Part shown: positions 56,205 to 64,000 of the stretch, in pieces
Numbering within the stretch: position 1 is the stretch's first letter
Layout of the letters: every line of letters begins with the position of its first letter
Translations under genes and position numbers: made by a program
The notes under the pieces: generated by a model
The model's database searches: none
Told to the model about the DNA's origin: nothing
What the model saw: only the letters and a program-made list of their open reading frames with translations
Assembly (NCBI GenBank): GCA_963785755.1
Contig: CAWAXG010000068.1
Span: 124,001 to 188,000 of the forward strand
From: JACCXG01 sp963785755
GTDB taxonomy: Bacteria; Acidobacteriota; Vicinamibacteria; Vicinamibacterales; 2-12-FULL-66-21
Direction of reading: 5' to 3'
DNA: 64,000 nt

Positions 56205-57230
56205 ATGAGATGTACGGCCCGAACCATGTACCGCGGCATCGCTTTGATCGGCCTCCTGACGTTTCCGTGTGCAGTGTACGCACACGAGAAATGGTTCGCC
56301 GACGCCAACGCGTATCCCACGCAGTGGGCGCAGGTATTCAGATTTCCGCAGATCGTCGGCGTATCGCTCGCACTGGCCGCCACCATTGTGCTCGCCATCG
56401 TGTGGCGCAGGAGCGGAGGCCGCGCGCTGCTGCCTGGAGTGGAGGCCCTCGGCGCGACGCCCGACGGACGCGCGCGCTTTTATTCGCTGGTGCCCCTCAT
56501 CCTCGGGATTCACGTTGGCGTGCCGCTGCTCGTGCTGGGGATCACGGGACAGTTGTTCTCGCCGAACAACCAGCTTGCGGGACCCTGGCTGTATTGGCTG
56601 GGCGTCGCGCAGATCGGCATCGGTCTGAGCTTGCTCTACGGCGGTCTGGCCCGCGCGGGCGGGGCAGCCTTGTGCCTGCTCTGGCTGATCGGCGCCGGCG
56701 TCGTCGGGCTGGAGTCGATGCTGGAGAACGCCCACTATCTCGGGTTCGGCGCGTTCTTCCTGCTGACGGGGCGAGGCCCCTACGCGGTCGACCGGCTGCT
56801 GTTTCCCGCCCTCGAGCCGACGCCGCGGCTGTCGCGTCTCGCCATGCCGTGCCTGCGGATCGGGACGGGGCTGGGCCTGACGATTGTCGCGTTCACCGAG
56901 AAACTCGCCAACCCTGACTTGGCGCGGGCATTCCTGCAACACCATCCGCTGAACTTCACCGCCTGGCTGCGCATCCCGATGTCAGACGACCTCTTCATGT
57001 TGTGCGCGGGCAGCACAGAACTGGTGATCGGGCTCTGCCTGATCTTCGGCATCTTCCCCCGGCTCATCGTGGCGAGTGCCTGGGTCCTCATCAACATGTC
57101 GCTGACGGTGTTCAATTGGGTGGAGCTCGTCGGGCATCTCCCTCTATATGGCGTGATGGCGATGCTGCTGGTATGGACTCCGCAAGAGGAAGACCAACGG
57201 CTGTGGGCCGAAGGTGTCCTCAAGAAATGA
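56205..57230 (+). CDS. DoxX-like membrane protein
   Basis: 341 residues from ATG 56205 (GAGGCGCGT upstream). A signal-like start (GIALIGLLTFPCAVYAHEKWFADA) leads to about nine transmembrane helices. The last four helices with FTEKLANPDLARAFLQHHPLNFTAWLRIPMSDDLFMLCAGSTELVIGLCLIFGIFPRLI match the DoxX/DoxD fold, linked to quinone or thiosulfate redox chemistry in some relatives. The N-terminal half holds five more helices and is not typical of single-domain DoxX. The CMD-like gene lies divergently on its left. Confidence 0.78.
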   Translation: MRCTARTMYRGIALIGLLTFPCAVYAHEKWFADANAYPTQWAQVFRFPQIVGVSLALAATIVLAIVWRRSGGRALLPGVEALGATPDGRARFYSLVPLILGIHVGVPLLVLGITGQLFSPNNQLAGPWLYWLGVAQIGIGLSLLYGGLARAGGAALCLLWLIGAGVVGLESMLENAHYLGFGAFFLLTGRGPYAVDRLLFPALEPTPRLSRLAMPCLRIGTGLGLTIVAFTEKLANPDLARAFLQHHPLNFTAWLRIPMSDDLFMLCAGSTELVIGLCLIFGIFPRLIVASAWVLINMSLTVFNWVELVGHLPLYGVMAMLLVWTPQEEDQRLWAEGVLKK

Positions 57231-57480
57231 CGCGCCGCGGCCTTTGCGTGTCACTCATGGAGCGCGATAGTCTGAACGAAAGACCGACAACGAGCATCTT
57301 GCCACTCACAAGCCGCCACTCTCCCTCCTCCTTGAATCCGTCGTTCTTGAAGAAGGCCTATGCGCTCACACAGCTGGTGCAGGCCGGCGTGAGGGTCTTC
57401 TTTTACTCGGACGATGCCCGGGTCAACTGAGGTGTACACCGAGAAGCGGACCAGGTTGGCCGTGGAGCAACCCCGCTGCT

Positions 57481-58557
57481 TCATCGAACGGCAACGGTCG
57501 CTGCCGGAGGCCTGAGCGCAGCCTGCCGTCGCGGAATGGCCTTGCCGGTCTGTCCTCCGATTTCACCAAGAAGACGCCGATGGATGTTGAAGAGGAGACT
57601 CGTGTGAGTGTACGCACGATCTTCTGGAAGATTGCTGGGCGTAATACGAAGGCCTGTTGCCGATTCGGCCCAGCTCTGCACGATGATGTGGTTGGGCATG
57701 CGTTGCCTATCCGTGAAAGTTTCTAGTGTCAGGTTGGTGATGCCGCCCACATCGACGGCGTAGAGCGGATCCGCATCCCCGTCGTAACCCGTGATGATCA
57801 TGCCAAACGAAATCTGCGCCGCCTCTGCGGCGGCTTTGAGTCGAATCATGTCGCGCTTGAACGCCTCCGCGCCCGACAGGTGCCAGTCGACGTCCATGTG
57901 CAAAAACGCCGGGAGGGCATTACGCGACCGAAGGAGGCTGAGCATGGTCTCGATGGCGGACGCGCTGGAAAATGGGTACGCCTCGATCAAGCCGATCTGG
58001 ATTGCGGGAAACGCCGCGCGTACCGCTGACATGTAGGTCGCGACGCGATCGGCCGTCGGTTCGAGAGCAGGTCCGCCGCACGTGGATGAGCGGCCGGACA
58101 CGAACGGCTCGTCCATCGCAAGCAATGACACGTAACCACCGGACGAATTGATCGCGCGCACCGCAGCGATCGTATCGGCGATCGCGGCATTCATGCCGGT
58201 CACGTCAGCCGTGCAGTAATACTCTTTTACCGCATGCACCTCAATCGCCGTCTTGATCCCCCATCGCCTGAGCGCGGTGAAGGCGCCGGACCGCCTGAGT
58301 GCCTCCACCGTCACGGGTCCGACGATGTCGGGTGCGGGAGTCTGGGTGTGCTGTTGATAGAACTTGAACACGTCAATGATCCTGCGCGCGCGCGGCCACT
58401 CTTCAGGTCGCTCGAACATTCGCAGGTAGTCCAGCGTGCCGGGCCCGGGGCACAACCACCACTCGATGTCTCGCGAGTCGATGTTCGCAGCGCCAGGAAC
58501 GAGAGACGTCGCAAGCAGCACCGCTGCGGTGCCGATTCGAAGCCTGCCACAGACCAT
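57481..58557 (-). CDS. Exported protein with a TIM-barrel-like pattern
   Basis: ATG 58557 (MVCGRLRIGTAAVLLATSLVPGAA) gives a signal peptide. The mature part, about 335 residues, has alternating beta/alpha segments (EWWLCPGPGTLDYLRMFERPE, VSLLAMDEPFVSG, IQIGLIEAYPF, FLHMDVDWHLSGAE, FGMIITGYDGDADPLYAVDV, NHIIVQSWAES). The order, with acidic residues at strand ends, suggests a barrel hydrolase of glycosidase type, but no known family was recognised. It may act on an extracellular polysaccharide. Confidence 0.6.
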   Translation of the reverse strand: MVCGRLRIGTAAVLLATSLVPGAANIDSRDIEWWLCPGPGTLDYLRMFERPEEWPRARRIIDVFKFYQQHTQTPAPDIVGPVTVEALRRSGAFTALRRWGIKTAIEVHAVKEYYCTADVTGMNAAIADTIAAVRAINSSGGYVSLLAMDEPFVSGRSSTCGGPALEPTADRVATYMSAVRAAFPAIQIGLIEAYPFSSASAIETMLSLLRSRNALPAFLHMDVDWHLSGAEAFKRDMIRLKAAAEAAQISFGMIITGYDGDADPLYAVDVGGITNLTLETFTDRQRMPNHIIVQSWAESATGLRITPSNLPEDRAYTHTSLLFNIHRRLLGEIGGQTGKAIPRRQAALRPPAATVAVR

Positions 58558-58613
58558 CAGCTGCGAGTATAACAAGGTGGACAGGGCGCCCTGACCCGGT
58601 AAACGCGACGGCA

Positions 58614-58990
58614 TCAGAGCCGCCCAACCCACTGGAGCGCGATCTCATCCCCTGCGTTGTTGAGGCTCATTGACTGACAGTTTCGGCGGAACGTGCGTGC
58701 CTGCCCAGGCGCAATCGACCCACTGAGATCCCAATGTAGACCGCTGCGATCCCGCAGTGTCCATCCGGCGAGGGTGACGGTCTTGTAGGTTTCCTGGGCC
58801 TTCTTGGAAGCCGGGAGGAACGCCTTGTCTCCCCTGTCGTAGGACTCCAACACGTGCACCTTGGCGAGGAGCACGAGATCATCGATCCCGCCGAAGTGGT
58901 CCTCGTGGTAGTGGGTGGTGACGAATGCGTCGATCTTCGTCACCCCCGCATCAACCCGCAAGGTGCCCTGCCGCCGAACGGAGATCACGA
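58614..58990 (-). pseudogene. Relic: metallo-beta-lactamase fold fused to a lamin-tail domain
   Basis: The frame reads the MBL metal motif FVTTHYHEDHFGGIDDLVLL, then breaks off at VHVLESYDRGDKAFLPASKKAQETYKT and passes straight into TLAGWTLRDRSGLHWDLSGSI, PGQARTFRRNCQSMSLNNAGDEIAL, a lamin-tail (LTD) domain. Both are shortened: the MBL lacks its first strand and most of the second half. Upstream of 58990 the similarity moves between frames without a start. It looks like the remains of an exported ComEC-like MBL-LTD protein. Confidence 0.6.
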
Positions 58991-59170
58991 TCCTGTCGGT
59001 GGGCGACGATGGGCAGCACGAACGAGCTCGCCTTACACGGCTTTGAGCCGGGGCGCTCGCGCCGCGCGGAATTCGGCCAACTACTTGCACCACGATCGGC
59101 GTGGACAACGGTAGCACGCGGACCCATCTAACGAAGTCGCCGGGCACGGCGACTTTGGGTTGGTCGTAGT

Positions 59171-59382
59171 CACAACACCCGGATGCAATCACGGACGCTG
59201 ACGTCACCCGTTGGCGAAGTTGCCCAGGACCGCGATTGACATGTGCGTACGAGTTCGACAGCGCGCTTCGGTGCCAGGGTGAGAACTTTACGCCGGTGCC
59301 AGTTCCGGAGCCGGCCAGCCTGACCTTGCTCGGGTCGGGTCTGGCGCTCGCGGCCGCGCGATACCGTCGGCACAAGCAATAG
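59171..59382 (+). pseudogene. Orphan PEP-CTERM sorting tail
   Basis: One frame from 59171 to TAG 59380-59382 ends with PVPVPEPASLTLLGSGLALA and AARYRRHKQ: the PEP motif, a hydrophobic helix and a basic end, the three parts of a PEP-CTERM sorting signal. Before it stands YEFDSALRCQGENFTPV, which has no start codon and no domain. It is the C-terminal end of a lost exported protein. No exosortase gene is seen in the window. Confidence 0.7.
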
Positions 59383-59758
59383 AAGCCGACTGTTACGCGA
59401 GACGGAACCTACGCTCCGTCCCGTCCGATCACTCCCGCCGGCTGGTCCTGACGCGAGCCAACGTGGCAAGTGGGCCGGGCGCGCGGACTGAAAATGAAGG
59501 TGCTGCGAGCGGAAGTGTGTCTAAGGCTGACGAGATCCGGAAAAGCGATAGCCGACTGAATGTCATGGCGAAGAAACGAGAAAGTTCCCACTCAACTGCC
59601 GGCGATCGACGCGAGCGTAACCGCCGTGCATCCGGACGTGGCGGGCGACGGCGCGGGGATCGCGGCCGCCCATGGTGGCAGAAGGGGCTAATGCTCGGTG
59701 CCCTCCATGCCATCTTGCGCTGTTGGCGGTTAATCGCCCGGCGCCCGAAGGAGTAGCT

Positions 59759-60124
59759 ATGCCACAAGTCCTGATAGTCGATGACGACGAGGCTGTGCGA
59801 CGGCTGCTCGAGCTCCTCCTGAAAGCCTCTGGTTACGACGTGGTGACCGCGACGAATGGCGTCGAGGGACTCGAGCAAATGCACCGGCAGCTCCCCTGCC
59901 TCGTTCTGTTGGACGTCAAGATGCCGGGGATGGATGGCTTCGAGTTTCGCCGTCAGCAATTGGCGGATGCCCACCTGGCGCGTGTGCCTGTCGTTTGTCT
60001 CACCGGCCACTATGAGCCCGAACAGGTAGGCTTGCAGCTAGGCGTGCCCTGCCTGAAGAAGCCCCTGCATTTCCCTGACGTTATCGATGCGGTTGAAGCG
60101 AAGTGTGGTCCTGGTAGATCGTAA
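59759..60124 (+). CDS. Stand-alone response-regulator receiver protein
   Basis: 121 residues from ATG 59759 with GAAGGAGTAGCT upstream, so the start is secure. It is a single REC domain: VLIVDDDEAVRRLLELLLKASGY, phospho-Asp in CLVLLDVKMPGMDGFEF, switch Thr in VVCLTGHY and Lys in CLKKPLHF. All key residues are intact. No output domain or kinase lies nearby. It is the fourth single-domain receiver of the window. Confidence 0.9.
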   Translation: MPQVLIVDDDEAVRRLLELLLKASGYDVVTATNGVEGLEQMHRQLPCLVLLDVKMPGMDGFEFRRQQLADAHLARVPVVCLTGHYEPEQVGLQLGVPCLKKPLHFPDVIDAVEAKCGPGRS

Positions 60125-60872
60125 AAAGGAATCGTCGAAAGTAACCGCGACGTGTCACTTTGATCACGCACGAACCGGTGATCGTTGCCGGACGGATGCT
60201 CAGCACCTACGGTGCAGACGGTGTTTCAGAGAGGCTGCTCCAGATCTTTGCCTCTCCAGCGATCGAGTGGGTGGCGTTTGCTACGGTGCCCTGGAGATAT
60301 GGCCCCGCTCGCGCAACGCGAGGCGAGTCATCCCTCGTTGCGGCGGGAGGTTTTGTCTTATCGACCGCGTTCTGGGCCGCCTTTACACCGCTTGTGAGCT
60401 CGCTCGGTCGCATTTGGCGGCGGCATCGCTGCGCGCCGTAGCCGGGCAAGGCTGTTGGGCGCTTGGAGGGTGTCGTTCAACTCTGGTTGGTACGTCGCCA
60501 ACGGGAACCGCGCTGGTTGGACTGACGGCCAAGCCGCCCAAACTGCAATGGATGCTGCCGCTCCCTGCCTACAGCGCCTCAACCCCGGACGGCTCGGTAC
60601 ACCGCGGCGCTCCAGGACGCTGAGGGGAATCAGCGCAACGGCGGCTCCGATTCTTCGAGTGGGACAGTCGCGACGGATCCGCGGTCCGCCACCTGCGCAC
60701 GACCAATCATGATCGGCGGATGATCGCTTGGCCGCGCGACGCGGTCAATGGCCGAAGCTGGGAACTTTCGATCTCATCTCGAGGGCTCGCGGACGGGCGA
60801 ATGGAAATTCACCCGTCCGGTTGCCATTCGGCTGCGCGCGTACGCACGGCGGTCGGTGCCTTCCGACTCGGC
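60125..60872. other. Intergenic region with weak open frames
   Basis: About 750 bases. One plus-strand frame (60160-60441) gives ISP-like text with a hydrophobic end (SSLVAAGGFVLSTAFWAAFTPLVSSLG) and could code for a 93-residue membrane protein, but no ribosome site supports it. The rest is open in several frames without domains. No repeat or RNA gene was recognised. Confidence 0.35.
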
Positions 60873-61409
60873 TTACGGGCGATAGTCCGGCGCCGATTCG
60901 GAGGTGCTGACGACGTCGCGGCCGCTTGTGGCTTCGAGGATCTCCTTCGCGCGCCGGGCCCACTCGCGGTCGTCGCAGTGGACGGAAATCAGGTACCCAC
61001 CCTCGCGGATGCGTCCGGCGTATCGCTTCGCCTCGACCTCCGGGATACCGGCGCCAATCAGACCGCCGACGAGGCCACCGGTTGCGCCCCCGGCCCCGGC
61101 GCCGGCCAGCGCCGCGACGACGGGCCCTGCTGCAACGAGAGGCCCGATTCCGGGAATGGCCAGGGCCCCGATGCCCACGAGCCACCCGAGTACGCCACCG
61201 ACGGCCGCCCCGGTTCCGGCGCCAGTCGCCGCTCCCTCTGGAGCCTTGGTGTTGATTTCGTGCGCGAGGTCCTTTGTAGTGCGATCCCGCTCGGGTAGGA
61301 TGGCGGAGACGTCGCTGTTCCGGAATCCCGCCGCACGAAGTGCATCCAGCGCGGCCTCGAAACTTACCCGGTCCTGATAAATCGCATATGCCACGAGATC
61401 AGTAGCCAT
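60873..61409 (-). CDS. Glycine-zipper stress-type protein (YflT-like)
   Basis: 178 residues. The N-terminal part (LVAYAIYQDRVSFEAALDALRAAGFRNSDVSAILPERDRTTKDLAHE) resembles the alpha/beta domain of YflT-type general stress proteins. Then come two Gly/Ala-rich hydrophobic stretches, GAGTGAAVGGVLGWLVGIGALAIPGIGPLVAAG and AGAGAGGATGGLVGGLIGAGI, like glycine-zipper membrane helices, and a second alpha/beta segment (EAKRYAGRIREGGYLISVHCDDREWARRAKEIL). ATG 61409 has AAAGAAGGAGCAAT upstream. Possibly a membrane-associated stress protein; the mechanism is unknown. Confidence 0.8.
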   Translation of the reverse strand: MATDLVAYAIYQDRVSFEAALDALRAAGFRNSDVSAILPERDRTTKDLAHEINTKAPEGAATGAGTGAAVGGVLGWLVGIGALAIPGIGPLVAAGPVVAALAGAGAGGATGGLVGGLIGAGIPEVEAKRYAGRIREGGYLISVHCDDREWARRAKEILEATSGRDVVSTSESAPDYRP

Positions 61410-61558
61410 AATTGCTCCTTCTTTGCGTCCTTTCGCCGCTCTACTTTTCAGTTGCCTACTTCAGCGGCTCGTCGGTACTGATGTGCCAGAACGAACTTGT
61501 TTCTTTGGGCGACGCATCGACGTTGAAGACTTGCTCATGCCGATGAGAGGTTTCTATC

Positions 61559-62128
61559 TCACCTCTTTTTCTTACTGCTGCGGTGCGATCCGGTTCGTCG
61601 GGTTGCTTCGGTTTCAGCCGCCCGACTCCGGCGCGCGGCATCGGCGGCGCTAGCGCGTGCCTGTGCCGCCGCGCGCTCGTGCAGATCGGCCTCAATCGTC
61701 GCCGCGGCTTCATCGGCAGCTGCGAGCGCGCTTTCGGTAACGAGACGCTCTTCTCTGATTCGTTCAGCATCGGCGCGCGCCGCAGCGGCGGCAGCCTCGT
61801 CGATGTTTGCGGTTGCACGCTCGATGTCGGCGGCCATCTCCAATCTCTCGGCATCCTCCAGTGCGGCGTACTCGGCCTCATCGAGGCTAGCCAATACCAG
61901 CGGCTCTGCCGCAAGCTGCAACGCGCGAACAAGGGCGCCCTCGAGGTACACCGGGGTCAAGCCTGCGGCCCACACGCCCAACGACTCGATCGTGCTTTGC
62001 GTCGTTTCTGCATCTGTCGCGACAGCTGGGCTGCCGTCCAATGGAAAGAAAACGATCCAGCCTCCCCAACTACCGTCTGGCTGCGGCTCACCGTACACCC
62101 GAGGTCGGTACGGTTCGACCGCCATCAT
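61559..62128 (-). CDS. Ala/Glu-rich coiled-coil protein
   Basis: 189 residues from ATG 62128 (MMAVEPYRPRVYGEPQPDGSWGGW). The N-terminal 80 residues form a small domain (GSWGGWIVFFPLDGSPAVATDAETTQSTIESLGVWAAGLTPVYLEGAL). The rest is a long Ala/Glu/Arg-rich coiled coil (AAAAARADAERIREERLVTESALAAADEAAATIEADLHERAAAQ) with a basic tail ending SSKKKR. The open frame upstream to 62443 lacks a domain. No family was recognised; a structural or scaffold role is possible. Confidence 0.6.
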   Translation of the reverse strand: MMAVEPYRPRVYGEPQPDGSWGGWIVFFPLDGSPAVATDAETTQSTIESLGVWAAGLTPVYLEGALVRALQLAAEPLVLASLDEAEYAALEDAERLEMAADIERATANIDEAAAAAARADAERIREERLVTESALAAADEAAATIEADLHERAAAQARASAADAARRSRAAETEATRRTGSHRSSKKKR

Positions 62129-63332
62129 GGACGAGCGGATACTGCTGGATTCGACGAAACATTTTTGCCTCCCGCGATCCCGAGTGGACGCTGCAAGCTG
62201 CGAGCCGCTCCTGACGATGGGGCCGAACCCGAGCACTGCCGTCCTTCGCCACAAACAACTCCACAGAACTGAACTGAGGAACACCGAGGAGCGTGGGAAA
62301 CCCGCTCGGCTCCAGCTACATCGGTGGGCGCGAAGATCCAGGAAAGCTACGGCTACGAACGCGATCGTGCTGAGCGCGAAGTTGATGAGATCGTGCGACG
62401 CTGGTAATGTCGTGCGTGGCCGGTAACAAGGAGTACCGCACATTCAGAGGCTGGGATATTTGACGTCCCAGCCTCTGCGCCCGTAATGATGAGCGGATGC
62501 ACAATCGCCCTGACGATCGCCTCGGCTCGTCGGCGCTCAGACGCGCTCGTCCCGTGTTCAGAATATGTCCCCGCTGTGTTACGCGCGAAAACTGAGCAAT
62601 GCGCTGCGCAAGCGAACCGCGCGTCCGCGAATTTGCCCGTTGCCGACCTGCACACTTCGCAAACACTCCAGGTGGGAACCTCAGCGCTGCGTGTTTCCGA
62701 GCGGGTCAATTGGCCCCGCCGGCGGTGCCGACGGTAAGGTCTGTATGTGCGGGTCAGGTCGATCCGCGATCGAGATGGCATGCGACCGGGCGATCGAGAT
62801 GCTGCGAGCGGAAAGGAATTCAGTTCCGGATCCACCGAGTGTGGCATCCCCAAGCGGAACCGCGCCAAGTTGGCCGTTCAATTTCTCCCGGAACGCCGCA
62901 TGAGCGCAGCGGATGAAGCCAGACGCCTCGGAACCATCGCGCAGAATGCTGAAGCATATCCGGGAGAGCCGCACATGAGGCAGTGTGTGCGCGGGGGTGA
63001 CCGTTACCGCTCGGGACACCGGCTCGGCACAAACACTGGCAATACGTCGAACCCGTCAAATTCTTGATTTGCTCAACTTCTTCGCAGGACCTACCCTGCG
63101 GCTCGAGGAGCCGGCAACTTCCGTTCGCGTTGACGACACCGGCGGCACATCATCGGGAAGACGGGACCGCAGCCGGCAGCAGATCACTGAGACATCCAGC
63201 GGATCGCCGGCTGCCGGCTCCGGGGCAGTGCAGAATTGAAATTCCGCGGCAAGATTTTGGCAGGCATCGACCAGCCTCCTGCTGAACGGCCGGACACGGG
63301 CATCCGGCGCACATCATGCTGAACCCGTTCGC
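62129..63332. other. Long intergenic region without a recognised gene
   Basis: About 1.2 kb in which several frames are open on both strands but none shows a domain, good start site or codon pattern like its neighbours. An element near 62960-63000 (GGGAGAGCCGCACATGAGGC) slightly resembles the end of a group II intron domain, but no further intron features are present. The stretch may hold degraded genes. Confidence 0.4.
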
Positions 63333-64000
63333 ATGTTGAGCGAGCCGCCGGCCGATCGGGGCCATGAGCGCAGCCCCATCCGGCGTCTGGGTCCAGTCAT
63401 CGGCGTCCTGGCGAGTTTGGTCCTCTGCGTCCAGAACGTGGGTGCTGGAACCGGTGCGGCCTGGGCCGCCATCCACGGGGCTGGCCTGCTGGCGCTCGTA
63501 GCGTTTCTGCCGCTCGCCCTCGCACTTGGATTGCTGTGGGCCGGCTTCCTCTATCTGAAGGGGAAGCCGGGACGTTTGGCAGTGCTGCTCTTCGGCGGCC
63601 ACGCGCTCATGGTCCTTCTTCTGACCGAATTGCTGCACCCGGCTACGCCTCTCAAGGAACGGTGGGCTCAGCGAGCGTTGACGTCGGCCGAGGTGTTGAG
63701 CATCCGCGACGACGTTGCCACGACATCAACGGGTGATCCGATTGGGCTCCGTGTGACCTACGAGGTGCGGTTTTCGAGACGTTTCGTCGGCACCATTTAC
63801 ACAGCCGAGATTACGTCTCCGGAGGATGCCGCGCGTCCGTTCCCGCTCGCATTCCACCGAGCCGAGGAAGAGATCGAACCGCCGCCGGCTTCATCGGATA
63901 TCCGACAAGTCTTTGAGAGAGGTGTGGTCTATCGCGTGAGCGTGACGGCGATGCCGAGTTTCCGGTTTCTGGTCAAAAAAACCGGCCAAGCGTGCCGTGA
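63333..64000 (+). CDS. Membrane protein, partial (runs off the right edge)
   Basis: Starting at ATG 63333, at least 222 codons are open up to the window end. Three hydrophobic helices can be seen: RLGPVIGVLASLVLCVQ, LLALVAFLPLALALGLLWAGFLY and RLAVLLFGGHALMVLLLTELLH. After them comes a soluble part with a beta-rich pattern (IGLRVTYEVRFSRRFVGTIYTAEITSPEDAARPFPLAFHRAEEE, VVYRVSVTAMPSFRFLVKK). It has no other recognisable domain so far. The end of the gene lies beyond the window. Confidence 0.7.
   Translation, partial: MLSEPPADRGHERSPIRRLGPVIGVLASLVLCVQNVGAGTGAAWAAIHGAGLLALVAFLPLALALGLLWAGFLYLKGKPGRLAVLLFGGHALMVLLLTELLHPATPLKERWAQRALTSAEVLSIRDDVATTSTGDPIGLRVTYEVRFSRRFVGTIYTAEITSPEDAARPFPLAFHRAEEEIEPPPASSDIRQVFERGVVYRVSVTAMPSFRFLVKKTGQACR

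Noticed and set aside
57251..57484. Minus-strand 77-codon frame
   Set aside because: Some protein-like text but no start signal, no domain and a close neighbour on the same strand; not enough support for a gene.
59463..59756. Plus-strand 97-codon frame before the receiver gene
   Set aside because: Arg/Gly-rich text without a ribosome site; likely non-coding leader of the receiver gene.
62955..63000. Group II intron domain-like sequence
   Set aside because: Only a short similarity; no reverse transcriptase, no domain V hairpin of the right shape and no intron ends.

Overview
The window is a GC-rich bacterial chromosome segment. Its gene content points to an Acidobacteriota genome, most likely near class Vicinamibacteria. 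The indicators are VWFA-related proteins of the acidobacterial type (1-630, 19609-21480), three duplicated-permease ABC proteins of the ADOP/MacB type, one with a PadR regulator (34826-37890, 38112-40516, 50770-53293), a Ser/Thr kinase fused to a TolB-like propeller (41519-44170), and DUF1573, DUF6968 and DUF5818 proteins. This placement rests on family recognition, not on a search.

Layout. 0-7.6 kb: a partial VWFA protein, two conserved hypotheticals, a lone receiver overlapping hemE, then hemG (HemY type), a methyltransferase with a signal-like N-terminus, a CarD/Tudor-like protein, arginase and a second receiver. 7.9 kb: tRNA-Lys(TTT). 8-22 kb: an esterase, small membrane proteins, a degenerate receiver, a sigma-54 activator, a GAF protein, an alkaline-phosphatase superfamily enzyme, DUF1206, LURP-one, cupin, DUF3616, SnoaL-like, VWFA and DinB proteins. 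23-34.6 kb: the most interesting block. On the minus strand, fdhA-fdhB-nrfD-fdhE encode a membrane formate dehydrogenase whose catalytic subunit uses an in-frame TGA (28470-28472) followed by a textbook bacterial SECIS hairpin. Divergently, on the plus strand, lie a decaheme MtrA/DmsE-type cytochrome, an MtrB/PioB-type outer-membrane barrel, a monoheme cytochrome c and a NapC/NirT-type multiheme quinol oxidase. Together these would carry electrons from formate to quinone, to the periplasm and across the outer membrane.

34.8-53.3 kb: ADOP transporters, PadR, an Ig-like lipoprotein, the Ser/Thr kinase, a secreted Cys-rich protein, DUF1573 and DUF5818 proteins, GreB and a family 9 glycosyltransferase. 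53.6-59.4 kb: a decayed zone holding a truncated MetE, an IS481-like transposase tail, a split carboxymuconolactone decarboxylase-like gene, a metallo-beta-lactamase/lamin-tail relic and an orphan PEP-CTERM tail. 59.7-64 kb: another receiver, a glycine-zipper stress protein, an Ala/Glu-rich coiled-coil protein and a membrane protein running off the end.

Many reading frames, above all at 23-34.6 kb, switch frame without picking up stop codons while the protein sequence stays conserved. This looks more like indel errors in the assembly, or very recent slippage, than old pseudogenes. Spans for such genes are given end to end and the approximate break points are stated in the entry.
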